64,000 nt of DNA from contig NZ_JADPEL010000004.1 in NCBI RefSeq assembly GCF_015667795.1, forward strand, positions 126,089 through 190,088, read 5' to 3'. This stretch comes from Clostridium sp. D53t1_180928_C8. Its GTDB lineage: Bacteria > Bacillota > Clostridia > Clostridiales > Clostridiaceae. The translations under genes and the position numbers were made by a program. Under the pieces are notes generated by a model, which made no database searches, was not told the origin of the DNA, and saw only the letters and a list, made by a program, of their open reading frames with translations. Shown here piece after piece: positions 47,893 to 55,847 of this stretch. Position 1 is the first letter of the stretch; every line of letters starts with the position of its first letter.

Positions 47893-47908
47893 TGTACAAC
47901 GTTTTCAT
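47893..47908. promoter_or_regulatory. cre-like site in the GH36 leader
   Basis: TGTACAACGTTTTCAT (minus strand ATGAAAACGTTGTACA) fits the cre consensus apart from one mismatch and lies just downstream of the predicted transcription start, so CcpA could act as a road-block. Confidence 0.5.
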
Positions 47909-47919
47909 ATTATAAAATT

Positions 47920-47925
47920 ATTATA
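47920..47925 (-). promoter_or_regulatory. -10 element of the GH36 promoter
   Basis: TATAAT on the minus strand with no good -35 (TAGTTT 17 bases away). It fits an activator-dependent promoter driven from the 14-mer about 55-70 bases upstream of the start. Confidence 0.45.
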
Positions 47926-47968
47926 CTTATATATATAAATAAAAACTATGACTCTATGTCACTAATAT

Positions 47969-47982
47969 ATGTCTAAATGTTA
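47969..47982. promoter_or_regulatory. Shared 14-mer, putative AraC-type activator site 2
   Basis: ATGTCTAAATGTTA, identical to 44431-44444 and in the same orientation relative to the gene it precedes (GH36). Confidence 0.6.
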
Positions 47983-47992
47983 TATATTAATA

Positions 47993-48040
47993 AGAAGCAA
48001 TATATAACCTTGATTTTTATACAATTTACATATTGCTTCT
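47993..48040 (-). terminator. Terminator of the decayed surface-protein gene
   Basis: AGAAGCAATAT and its perfect complement form an 11-bp stem with a 26-base loop and a T-rich tail on the minus strand, shortly after the remnant stop codon. Confidence 0.65.
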
Positions 48041-48073
48041 ATAATATTATTTGAAATATTAAGGTCTAATAAA

Positions 48074-48958
48074 TTAAATAACTTTTTTCTTTTTAATAAT
48101 AATTACTCCACTAATAATCATAATAACAGCTAAAACGGATATAGAAATTATATTTCTTCCTCCAGCTTGCGGAAGTTTATTATTTGAATATTTGTTATTA
48201 TTCGGATATACTATAACCTCATCTTCTTTATCCTGTTCAGAGCCTTGACTTTATATCTACAAGTGCATTAAAATCTCCAAATTCTCTTGCATCATCTTCA
48301 TTTGCAGTTAAAATATATTTTTCTCCATTTACTTCATATAAAGTAATACTATCTGGCATATATACACCATAAAGATTTTCTTCAGTTTTAATATTAATAT
48401 TTTTATCTTTAACTACATCAATTTCATTCTCATCTTTAGAATGATCCTTAAATCCTAATCCTTTTACTAATATAAATTCACCTGACTCAATATCTAATAT
48501 GGCGACTGAATTTGATTCTTGTAAACTTATATATGCCGTACTACTAGCTGAGTCAATCGTTATATATTCTGGTTCTAAGTCAACTGAAGGATTAGCCCCT
48601 TTCATTAATATAATATTATCAAACTTTTCAAAAGTAGCTAGTTTTGATTCACCATTTTGAAGATTTACTATACTTAATCTTTATCAGCTTTTAATTCTGT
48701 ATTAATATCTAGACTAACAATATGTATCTTTGATTTAATTCCATTAATAACATAAAATTTATTATTATCTTTATTATATTTTACAATTTCTGCGGCTCCT
48801 CCATCTTCACTAAATGATCCTGTATTAAAACTAGATATTTTCTCTATGAAGCTTTTACTTTATGCTTTTACTATATTACCTTCAAATATATACGTAGACA
48901 TTACAAATGCAATTAAAGCACTTAAAACTTTATTAAGTATTTTATTTTTACTCATCAT
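48074..48958 (-). pseudogene. Decayed LPxTG surface protein of the choice-of-anchor I type
   Basis: Pieces of one gene lie in order on the minus strand. ATG 48958 starts a signal peptide (MMSKNKILNKVLSALIAFVM to VKA), which ends in TAA. The same frame continues with SFIEKISSFNTGSFSEDGGA and SKIHIVSLDINTELKADKD. A frameshift near 48680 then leads into LSIVNLQNGESKLATFEKFD and a 120-codon open stretch with EPEYITIDSASSTAYISLQE and ITLYEVNGEKYILTANEDDA, closed by a stop at 48237. After a second shift and what must be a large deletion, a sorting signal remains: LPQAGGRNIISISVLAVIMI then KKKKVI. An intact homologue would be several times longer. Confidence 0.8.
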
Positions 48959-49156
48959 ATTTCTCACATAAATATATATAATAGACAAATTAACCTAACA
49001 TAATTTTAATTATATTATTTAAAGATTAAATTAAACACTTGTTAATTTTTATTTAAATTTATATATATTAGTATAATAACCATTAATATAAAACTTTTTA
49101 TATGATAAATTTGTAACACATTCAGTATACCCTGTAATATATCTAACACCTGGTAT

Positions 49157-49192
49157 GAAGTATATAACTATGAAAAAATAATGTTATACTTC
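49157..49192. repeat. Inverted repeat in the gap after the pseudogene
   Basis: GAAGTATATAAC and GTTATACTTC (one bulged base), 14 bases apart, are the only structure in the AT-rich 48959-49268 gap between the pseudogene and the nitroreductase unit. Possibly an old operator for the surface-protein gene. Confidence 0.3.
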
Positions 49193-49268
49193 ACATATTA
49201 TATTCCTTAATTATTCTATTATTTCTCAATTTTCTTTTATACTATCACTATTTTTAATAAATTATACA

Positions 49269-49300
49269 AAAAAGTGACAAACTTACACTTGTCACTTTTT
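49269..49300. terminator. Terminator of the nitroreductase gene
   Basis: A 12-bp perfect stem AAAAAGTGACAA/TTGTCACTTTTT with an 8-base loop and A/T tails on both sides. Confidence 0.85.
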
Positions 49301-49320
49301 ATAAAAACCTTTAATTTATC

Positions 49321-49866
49321 TTACCTTATAATTAAACTTCTTCCTGGAATTCTTTTAGGTATTATACTTTCCTTCGCTATATATCCAATTGATGCACATC
49401 CTATAACTTCAAACCCTGATGGTATATGACATCTATCAAGTATTTTTCTTACTTTATAAGAATTGCAGGTATCCCCTAATTGATTTATCCAACATGACCC
49501 TAAACCTAAAGCTGTTGCCGCTAAAAATATATTTTCAAGACCTGCTGAACCATCAGTATAAAAATATTTGTAATCTTTCTTAGCAGTTACTATTATAAGA
49601 GTTGGTGCATTGTAATAAAAATTATAATTTTCATTAAATCCTCTTTCATCTTTCCTTTCTCTAAACACACTTTTTACTGCTTCATTTAATTCTTGTAATA
49701 CCTCTCTATTTTGAATAGCTGTATAATAACAGCCTTGACTATTCATACCACTTGGTCCACATAGAGCACACTCTAAAATTTCATTTAATTCTTCATTAGA
49801 TACTTGTTCTTTCTTGTAAAACCTACAACTTCTTCTAGATTTAATATTCTTTATAACCTCATTCAT
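49321..49866 (-). CDS. Nitroreductase-family FMN oxidoreductase
   Basis: 181 residues. SRRSCRFYKKEQVSNEELNEIL opens the fold, with the FMN phosphate-binding Arg residues in RRSCR, CGPSGMNSQGCYYT for ribityl binding, and ALGLGSCWINQL plus IGCASIGYIAKE at the C-terminus. Such flavoproteins reduce nitro compounds, quinones or other electrophiles with NAD(P)H as dimers; the substrate cannot be predicted. GGAGGGG precedes the ATG. Single-gene unit. Confidence 0.9.
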   Translation of the reverse strand: MNEVIKNIKSRRSCRFYKKEQVSNEELNEILECALCGPSGMNSQGCYYTAIQNREVLQELNEAVKSVFRERKDERGFNENYNFYYNAPTLIIVTAKKDYKYFYTDGSAGLENIFLAATALGLGSCWINQLGDTCNSYKVRKILDRCHIPSGFEVIGCASIGYIAKESIIPKRIPGRSLIIR

Positions 49867-49963
49867 TCAAAACCCCTCCTACTCTAATTTTTATTTTCAT
49901 ACTAAATTTATATATATAACCTAGTATTATTCATAATTTATTTATATTAATAATAACTTTTCT

Positions 49964-50980
49964 TTACATAAATGCTCTTATTATTCTTTCTTCATTTTTA
50001 TATACCCAATCACAAAGTTTTACCGCTTTTATTATTTGATCCTTAAGTATATCACTAGATGAAATAAAACTATTATTAATACTATCATTATATCTAACAA
50101 GAAAATGTACAATTACATCTAACCTTCTAAGCATTATTAGATATGGAACTATTCTTATTTCATCAATTATTAAGTTGATATATTCCTTATACCCTTTAAT
50201 AAAACTATTAATATTTTTAAATTTAAATTCATCATCATAATCGTTCGCAATGGCCTCAGATAAACATATAGCTAAATCCATTGCCCTTAAATCTTTAGCA
50301 ACAAACTCAAAATCTAAAATAGCAGATATATTATTATTTTCATCTTCTAACACATTTGATGCATTAATATCTCCATGAATGAGCTGATGTGGTAATTTTC
50401 TTAGTATTGGAATAATCTTTTGAAACTCTTCAAAATATTTTTTTAACTCTATAAGCTTTTTTTCTTCGTTTTTAAATTCTTCTGGAGGATTAATACAAAA
50501 TTCTATAACTTTATCCAATGGACATTTTGGGCATGATTTTTCTAGTTCATAACAGGCCGAATATATTGGCTCCATTTTTACATCAACTTTAGCTAATGCA
50601 TTTGTTATCTCTCCCACTACCTTCCCCAGCCTATAAAACTGATTAACACTTTCTAATTTAGGATTTTTTCCATTAATCATATTAGCTATAGAAATTAACT
50701 TTCCATCACTACTTACCCCTATAGTTTTTCCATTTAAATTAACTTTTGGTTCTGGAATATTGAAGGATAAATCTCTTTTCTTTAAAGCCTTTAAAATACA
50801 ATGCTCATAATTAACTTTTTCCACTTCATTATGACTTTCATATATTCTTAAAATATACTCTTTATTATCTACTACTAAAAATTTAGTGGTATTATTCATA
50901 CCACTAGATCCTTCTTTAATATAATAATTATTACTAATAAAATATTGTCTTACTATATTATCAATATACAACTGCTCCAC
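49964..50980 (-). CDS. Aminoglycoside phosphotransferase-fold kinase (APH family)
   Basis: 338 residues. The N-lobe (YIKEGSSGMNNTTKFLVVDNKEYILRIY) contains the ATP Lys/Arg strand. The C-lobe carries the Brenner motif LIHGDINASNVLED (catalytic Asp about 206) and ILDFEFVAKDLRAMDLA (metal Asp). This is the APH/choline kinase/homoserine kinase II fold, so the substrate is a small hydroxyl compound; antibiotic resistance is not implied. Start GTG 50980 with GAGGAG 7 bases upstream, 12 bases after the Dabb gene stop, hence co-transcribed. Confidence 0.82.
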   Translation of the reverse strand: MEQLYIDNIVRQYFISNNYYIKEGSSGMNNTTKFLVVDNKEYILRIYESHNEVEKVNYEHCILKALKKRDLSFNIPEPKVNLNGKTIGVSSDGKLISIANMINGKNPKLESVNQFYRLGKVVGEITNALAKVDVKMEPIYSACYELEKSCPKCPLDKVIEFCINPPEEFKNEEKKLIELKKYFEEFQKIIPILRKLPHQLIHGDINASNVLEDENNNISAILDFEFVAKDLRAMDLAICLSEAIANDYDDEFKFKNINSFIKGYKEYINLIIDEIRIVPYLIMLRRLDVIVHFLVRYNDSINNSFISSSDILKDQIIKAVKLCDWVYKNEERIIRAFM

Positions 50981-50992
50981 TAATGAACTCCT

Positions 50993-51283
50993 CTATATTT
51001 CGTAATCCATACACATTCTATTACAAGTTACACTTCTTACAAATGTTGCAACTTTAACATGCTCTTCATGAACTTGATAATTATTTAATGCTTCAATACT
51101 TTCAAAAGTACTATTTAACATTATATCTGCATTACTTCCTGCTACTGGTTTAGTTATAACTTCTATTTCAACTATTCCTGGTATTTTATTTTTTAGCTCT
51201 TCAAGTCCATTCTTTATTTGTAATTTATCTTCTTCACTACCTTTTCCTTCTTGAAAATTCCATAAAATAATATGCTTAATCAT
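50993..51283 (-). CDS. Dabb (stress-responsive A/B barrel) protein
   Basis: 96 residues. MIKHIILWNF, GLEELKNKIPGIVEIEV, STFESIEALNNYQVHEEHVKV are the typical Dabb pattern with the conserved His residues of the dimeric alpha+beta barrel. Functions in the family vary. First gene of a two-gene unit with the APH-fold kinase; AAGGAG upstream and an extended -10 (TGATATAAT) about 50 bases before the ATG. Confidence 0.85.
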   Translation of the reverse strand: MIKHIILWNFQEGKGSEEDKLQIKNGLEELKNKIPGIVEIEVITKPVAGSNADIMLNSTFESIEALNNYQVHEEHVKVATFVRSVTCNRMCMDYEI

Positions 51284-51370
51284 ATAGTATCTCTCCTTGT
51301 TAATTTATTTATATCTTAATTATATCAAATACAATGTAAGTTTTAAATTTTAGTTACCTAATTATTTTAG

Positions 51371-51390
51371 TATACTAATCAGTAAGTATA
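51371..51390. promoter_or_regulatory. Imperfect palindrome upstream of the Dabb-kinase unit
   Basis: TATACTAATCAGTAAGTATA has 8-bp arms with one mismatch around a 4-base centre, about 85-110 bases before the Dabb ATG. It resembles operators of HxlR/MarR-type regulators, but no such gene is next to it. Confidence 0.4.
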
Positions 51391-51409
51391 TAATAATGTA
51401 CTTAATAAA

Positions 51410-51479
51410 AAGGGTTGTATCGAAATTCTTATTGAACAAACAAATAAATTATTCAACATATATATTTTGATACACCCTT
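51410..51479 (-). terminator. Terminator of feoB
   Basis: An imperfect stem of about 16 bp (AAGGGTTGTATCGAAAT opposite ATTTTGATACACCCTT) with a long loop, then five T on the minus strand. Confidence 0.65.
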
Positions 51480-51528
51480 AATTTTTTCTTTATATTAAAA
51501 TTTATTAATTGACTCCAAATTAATGATT

Positions 51529-53679
51529 TTATGCTAATCCTAAAAGTCTTACAATACTAGTAAACATAAAACAAATTACTATTCCCATTACTGTTGGCAC
51601 TAAAAATGATACTGCTGTCCACTTCCAACTCTGTGTTTCTTTTTTTATTGTCAAACATGTTGTACTACAAGGCCAATGCATAAGTGAGAATAGCATTACA
51701 CATACTGCTGTAACCCATGTCCATCCATTTGCTATAAGTAAGTTTCTTAACTCCGTAAAACTTTCTAACTCTAACATACTTCCTGTTGCCATATAGCTCA
51801 TAATTATTATTGGAACTACAATTTCATTAGCTGGAAAACCTAGTATAAATGCCATTAATATATATCCATCTAATCCTATAGCTTGAGCAAATGGATTTAA
51901 GAAGTTCGCACAATGAGTTAATAAACTCATATCTCCTACACTTACATTAGCCATAATCCAAATAACTATACCTGCCGGAGCTGCAACACTTATAGCTCTT
52001 CCAAGAACAAATAATGTTCTATCAAAAATAGATCTAACTATCACTTTTCCTATTTGTGGTTTTCTATAAGGTGGTAACTCTAAGGTAAATGATGATGGAA
52101 CACCTTTAAGAATAGTTTTTGAAAGAACTTTTGATATAAATAAAGTCATTAAAACTCCTAAAATAATTACTCCTACTAATAAAGCAGTTGATATTACAGA
52201 TTTAAACGGACCTATAAACATTCCTGCAAAAAACATCGTTATTATTGCTATTAGAGTAGGAAACCTACCATTACAAGGTACAAAGTTATTTGTAATAATC
52301 GCTATTAATCTTTCTCTTGGTGAATCTATTATTCTACATCCAATTATCCCAGCTGCATTACACCCAAACCCCATACACATAGTAAGAGCTTGCTTTCCAC
52401 AGGCACATGATTTTTTAAAAAAATTATCTAGATTAAATGCTATTCGTGGTAGATATCCTAAATCCTCAAGTAACGTAAATAACGGGAAGAATATTGCCAT
52501 TGGAGGTAGCATAACAGCTACTACCCATGCTAATGTTTTATACATACCTTGAACTAATATCCCTTCTACCCAAACTGGTGCTCCAATCCAAATAAAAAAT
52601 TCTGTTAATCTATCTTGCATCCAAAATAATCCATCAGATAAAAGTTGAGAAGGATAATTTGCTCCAGTTATTGTTAACCAAAAAACAACACCTAAAAGTA
52701 ATATCATTATTGGTATACCAAATTTCTTTGATGTTAATATCTTATCTATCTTTCTATCAGTAGAATTATACTCTTCTTTTGTAAATGAAGTTACACTTTT
52801 ACTTATCTTCTCTGATTTCTTAACTATAACCGAAACTATTTCGTCTCTAAGACTTTCATGATTTATTCCCTTAGTATTTAAGTATTTTTTTCCTTCTTCA
52901 ACAACTTGAATTACCTCTTTATTACTAGTTATATCAAATCCCAAATATTTATTTATAGAGTTTAATAATGAAGTATCATTTTCTAATAATTTTAATGCAA
53001 GCCATCTTGAATTTATTTTATCTTTAAGTATTTTTTTAATATTCGGTTCTATTATTTTAATAGAATTTTCGATTCTTTCATCATATTTAATTTTAATTGG
53101 ATTCAGTATAGTTTTATCAAAAGTAACATTGTATACTGAATCCATTAATTCATTTAGCCCTTCTCCTAAATTAGCACTAGTTCCTATAGTTGGTACACCT
53201 AGCAATAATGATAATTTTATAAGATCAACTGTTATCCCCTTTCTCTTTGCTTCATCCATAAGGTTTACACAGACAATAACCTTATTAGTTATCTCCATAG
53301 TTTGAAGGACTAAATTTAAATTTCTCTCTAAACATGTTGCATCAACAACAATTACAGTAGCATCAGGATTTCCAAAGCATATAAAATCCCTTGCAACTTC
53401 TTCCTCTTCCGAATTTGCCATTAACGAGTAGGTACCTGGAATATCAACTAATATAAAGTCCTTATTGTTATGCTGATACTTCCCTGTAGCATTAGTTACT
53501 GTCTTTCCTGGCCAGTTTCCCGTATGCTGTTTTAAACCTGTTAAATTATTAAAAACAGTACTTTTACCAACATTAGGGTTTCCTCCAAGAGCAATTATTT
53601 TTTCATCTTCAGAATCTTTTATTATTTTTAAATTTTCATCCATTGCATGAGTTCCCGTTGATTGCTTTGTTAAGCCCAT
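51529..53679 (-). CDS. feoB: Ferrous iron transporter FeoB
   Basis: 716 residues from ATG 53679, which has GGAGG 7 bases upstream; the frame stays open to 53766 but that would overlap feoA. G domain: G1 LGGNPNVGKST, G3 VDIPGTYSL, G4 NLMDEAKRK; helical insertion domain to about 280; then about ten membrane helices with two Gate domains (FPLFTLLEDLGYLPR, MGFGCNAAGI) and a Cys-containing C-terminal core (HWPCSTTCLT). It imports Fe2+ across the inner membrane in a GTP-dependent way and works with FeoA, encoded 73 bases upstream. Confidence 0.95.
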   Translation of the reverse strand: MGLTKQSTGTHAMDENLKIIKDSEDEKIIALGGNPNVGKSTVFNNLTGLKQHTGNWPGKTVTNATGKYQHNNKDFILVDIPGTYSLMANSEEEEVARDFICFGNPDATVIVVDATCLERNLNLVLQTMEITNKVIVCVNLMDEAKRKGITVDLIKLSLLLGVPTIGTSANLGEGLNELMDSVYNVTFDKTILNPIKIKYDERIENSIKIIEPNIKKILKDKINSRWLALKLLENDTSLLNSINKYLGFDITSNKEVIQVVEEGKKYLNTKGINHESLRDEIVSVIVKKSEKISKSVTSFTKEEYNSTDRKIDKILTSKKFGIPIMILLLGVVFWLTITGANYPSQLLSDGLFWMQDRLTEFFIWIGAPVWVEGILVQGMYKTLAWVVAVMLPPMAIFFPLFTLLEDLGYLPRIAFNLDNFFKKSCACGKQALTMCMGFGCNAAGIIGCRIIDSPRERLIAIITNNFVPCNGRFPTLIAIITMFFAGMFIGPFKSVISTALLVGVIILGVLMTLFISKVLSKTILKGVPSSFTLELPPYRKPQIGKVIVRSIFDRTLFVLGRAISVAAPAGIVIWIMANVSVGDMSLLTHCANFLNPFAQAIGLDGYILMAFILGFPANEIVVPIIIMSYMATGSMLELESFTELRNLLIANGWTWVTAVCVMLFSLMHWPCSTTCLTIKKETQSWKWTAVSFLVPTVMGIVICFMFTSIVRLLGLA

Positions 53680-53752
53680 ATTTATTCCTCCAATAAAAAA
53701 TTTATTAAAATAGTAATTTAATTTACTTTTTATAAATATCCATAAAATAAAG

Positions 53753-54001
53753 CTATATTTTTTCAACTAAAATCTGTGAAGCATCTTCTGATCTTAATGC
53801 AATTACAGCCCCACGTATGAAGTAAGCTATTGGATCACCTGAAGGACTTTGCTCAAGTGCCATTACTTCAGTACCTGCTATTAATCCAAGATCTAAAAGT
53901 CTTCTTCTTATAGCTCCATGAGCAATAAGTGAATTAACCTTGCATTTATCTCCTAACAGTAAGTTACTTAGTGGCATAATATCATTTAATTGTTTTTCCA
54001 T
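53753..54001 (-). CDS. feoA: Ferrous iron transport protein FeoA
   Basis: 82 residues, SH3-like fold: MPLSNLLLGDKCKVNSLIAHGAIRRRLLDLGLIAGTEVMAL and AVIALRSEDASQILVE. FeoA is a small cytosolic partner needed for FeoB activity. AAGGAG precedes the ATG. It is the first gene of feoAB, divergent from the DtxR/MntR-type gene, with a palindrome and DtxR-like half-sites between. Confidence 0.93.
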   Translation of the reverse strand: MEKQLNDIMPLSNLLLGDKCKVNSLIAHGAIRRRLLDLGLIAGTEVMALEQSPSGDPIAYFIRGAVIALRSEDASQILVEKI

Positions 54002-54031
54002 TTTAACAGTCTCCTTTTTGTTTTTTATTTT

Positions 54032-54068
54032 TTAAGCCTAGTGAAAAAATCTTTCCCTAGTCTAACAT
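54032..54068. promoter_or_regulatory. DtxR-like half-sites in the feoA upstream region
   Basis: TTAAGCCTAG (from 54032) and CTAGTCTAACATA (to about 54068) each resemble half of the DtxR/IdeR/MntR operator (TTAGGNTAGNCTAACCTAA). They lie close to the feoA start, where iron- or manganese-bound repressor would act. Confidence 0.4.
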
Positions 54069-54070
54069 AT

Positions 54071-54090
54071 GCACATAAATATTAATGTGC
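54071..54090. promoter_or_regulatory. 20-bp near-perfect palindrome between feoA and the divergent DtxR-type gene
   Basis: GCACATAAATATTAATGTGC has only one mismatched pair and is GC-marked at its ends. It sits about midway between the divergent starts, the natural place for a shared operator. Confidence 0.5.
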
Positions 54091-54130
54091 GACGATTTTT
54101 TGTAAAAATTTGTATTATTTTTTTGTTGAG

Positions 54131-54616
54131 GTGATTTTTATAAATAAAGATTTTCATACAGTTAAAGGCTATGAAATGATAAATGCCGCTAATAAATTAT
54201 TGACTCCTTCTATGGAGGATTACTTAGAAATGATTTATAGATGTAGTTTAGAAAATACATATATAAGATTAAATAAAGTTGCACAAATGTTAAATGTTAG
54301 AGATTCTTCCGCATCTAAAATGATGCAAAAACTTGGAAACTTATCATTAATAAAATATCAAAAATATGGATTGATATCATTAACTGATAAGGGTATTGAA
54401 ATTGGTGCTTTCTTATATAAAAGACACAATATAATCGAAAATTTTTTAAAAAACTTAAGTCAAAGAAATGATGTACTAATAGAAACTGAATTAATAGAAC
54501 ATGTAATTAAAGCAGATACTGTTGAAGACTTAAGGATTTTTAATGAGTTTTTGAAAAAAAATCCTAATATATTAAATCAATATTTAGAATTTAAGAATAA
54601 AATAAAAAACTCTTAA
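54131..54616 (+). CDS. DtxR/MntR-family metal-dependent regulator, probably of feoAB
   Basis: About 161 residues. DFHTVKGYEMINAANKLLTPSMEDYLEMIYR leads into the winged helix (IRLNKVAQMLNVRDSSASKMMQKLGNLSLIKY), followed by a dimerisation domain with His/Glu metal ligands (LYKRHNIIENFL, ETELIEHVIKADTVEDLRIF). No SH3 domain, as in MntR. The start is unclear: the strong TGAGGTGA site (54127-54134) has no ATG at the right distance, only ATA at 54140. GTG 54131 lies inside it, and ATG 54176 (after AAAGG) would remove the family-like DFHTVKGY segment. I give the GTG but the true start may be non-canonical. Confidence 0.82.
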   Translation: MIFINKDFHTVKGYEMINAANKLLTPSMEDYLEMIYRCSLENTYIRLNKVAQMLNVRDSSASKMMQKLGNLSLIKYQKYGLISLTDKGIEIGAFLYKRHNIIENFLKNLSQRNDVLIETELIEHVIKADTVEDLRIFNEFLKKNPNILNQYLEFKNKIKNS

Positions 54617-54635
54617 ATTTTATTTATCAATTAAT

Positions 54636-54676
54636 AAAAAATAGATGCCAAAATCCCTTGGCATCTATTTTTATTA
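54636..54676. terminator. Bidirectional terminator between DtxR-type gene and larE
   Basis: A stem of about 15 bp (AAAAATAGATGCCAA and complement) with a 6-base loop and T-runs on both strands. The larE stop codon lies at its edge. Confidence 0.9.
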
Positions 54677-55471
54677 TAATTTTAAAACTTCATTCATACT
54701 ACCACTTCTGAATCCTTCTAAATCTAAGGCTATATAATTAAATCCTATTTTTTTGAAGTCACCTATAATCTCTTCTGAAATAGAAATTATTTTATTAATA
54801 TCCTCTTTTAAAACTTCTATTTTAGCAAGATTATCATAATATCTTACTCTAAATTGTTTAAAACCCTTATTTAATAAAATCTCTTCTGCTAATTCAACTT
54901 TTTTTAATTTTTCTTTGCTAATAGATGTACCATATGGTATTCTTGATGCTAAACATGCCATTGATGGCTTATTCCAAATACTTAAATTTATTTCTTTGCA
55001 TATCTTTCTTATTTCATCTTTACTAAGATTAGCCTCTTTTAATGGACTAATTATTCCTAACTCTTTTAATGCTTTCATTCCTGGTCTATAATCTGAATCA
55101 TCATCAATATTGCTTCCATCTGCAACTATATCATAACCTTCATTTTTAGCCTTTTCTTTTATTTTTGTAAATATTGCTTTTTTACAAAAATAACATCGCT
55201 CCTTATCATTAGCAATAAATTCTGGAATACTATACTCATCTGCTTCTATTAAAATATGCTTTACCCCTATTTCTTTACAAAACTCAATACTTTCTTTAAT
55301 TTCTCTTTTAGGATTCATAGATGAAACTATCGTAATTGCAAGTACATTTTTATCTAATTCTTCTTTCGCTACTCTTAGCAATAAAGTACTGTCAACACCG
55401 CCTGAAAATGCTATACATATTTTTTTCTTTTCTTTTAAAACTTTAACTAACATCTCGTATTTATTATACAT
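54674..55471 (-). CDS. larE: LarE-type ATP-dependent sacrificial sulfur transferase
   Basis: 265 residues. PP-loop IAFSGGVDSTLLLRVA (about 20-30), a CYFCKK segment near residue 93, DGSNIDDDSDYRPGMKALKELGI, and Cys173 in PSMACLASRIPYG, which aligns with the Cys that donates its sulfur in Lactobacillus LarE. LarE makes the thiocarboxylates of the nickel-pincer cofactor used by lactate racemase and relatives. No larA, larB or larC is in the window. Its position with a CxxC suggests the variant that may use a 4Fe-4S cluster. AAGGAG is 12 bases from the ATG. Confidence 0.88.
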   Translation of the reverse strand: MYNKYEMLVKVLKEKKKICIAFSGGVDSTLLLRVAKEELDKNVLAITIVSSMNPKREIKESIEFCKEIGVKHILIEADEYSIPEFIANDKERCYFCKKAIFTKIKEKAKNEGYDIVADGSNIDDDSDYRPGMKALKELGIISPLKEANLSKDEIRKICKEINLSIWNKPSMACLASRIPYGTSISKEKLKKVELAEEILLNKGFKQFRVRYYDNLAKIEVLKEDINKIISISEEIIGDFKKIGFNYIALDLEGFRSGSMNEVLKL

Positions 55472-55559
55472 ATTTCAATCATTCTCCTTATTTATACCAT
55501 ATTATATACATTTAATTTTACATATATAATTATGCTTAATATATAAATTCCTATAAAAA

Positions 55560-55588
55560 AAGACTTTTGTAATATATACAAAAATCTT
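55560..55588 (-). terminator. Terminator of the 57-residue membrane protein gene
   Basis: A 12-bp stem AAGACTTTTGTA/TACAAAAATCTT (one G-U pair on the minus strand) with a 5-base loop, followed by seven T on the minus strand. Confidence 0.8.
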
Positions 55589-55598
55589 CTTCAAACTT

Positions 55599-55772
55599 TT
55601 ATTTTCTATTTAAACTTAATTTATAAACAATGCTATTCTCATAAAAAAATGTAAACCACAAATAATTTATAAATAATAAAAACCATAAGTAATTATGTGT
55701 AACAACTCCTTTAAGCCCTACTAATGATAATAGTCCTAAAAATCCAATATATTTATATTTGTTATATTCCAT
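55599..55772 (-). CDS. Small hydrophobic membrane protein (57 residues)
   Basis: ATG 55772 with AAGGGGG upstream. The product starts MEYNKYKYIGFLGLLSLVG, continues LKGVVTHNYLWFLLFINYLWF and ends YKLSLNRK: two membrane helices joined by a short His/Asn turn. It resembles the small DUF3796-like membrane proteins of Firmicutes, but the match is by pattern only. It has its own extended -10 (TGGTATAAT, minus strand, 55811-55819) and terminator, which supports a real gene. Confidence 0.65.
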   Translation of the reverse strand: MEYNKYKYIGFLGLLSLVGLKGVVTHNYLWFLLFINYLWFTFFYENSIVYKLSLNRK

Positions 55773-55810
55773 AAATTATGCCCCCTTAAATATCATTATG
55801 TTTTACCGAA

Positions 55811-55819
55811 ATTATACCA
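55811..55819 (-). promoter_or_regulatory. Extended -10 promoter of the 57-residue membrane protein gene
   Basis: TGGTATAAT on the minus strand, about 40 bases before the ATG, without a clear -35. Confidence 0.5.
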
Positions 55820-55847
55820 TAATATTTATTTACAAATCCACATTATT

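Noticed and set aside
48237-48605. The 122-codon frame as an intact hypothetical gene
   Set aside because: It lacks a ribosome binding site, and matching sequence continues upstream and downstream in other frames, so it is one piece of a pseudogene.
49964-50980. APH-fold gene as an aminoglycoside-resistance determinant
   Set aside because: The fold is shared by many metabolic kinases, and its operon partner is a Dabb protein; no resistance context is present.
53680-53766. A longer FeoB start at 53766
   Set aside because: It would overlap feoA, adds a non-homologous tail, and the ribosome binding site fits ATG 53679.
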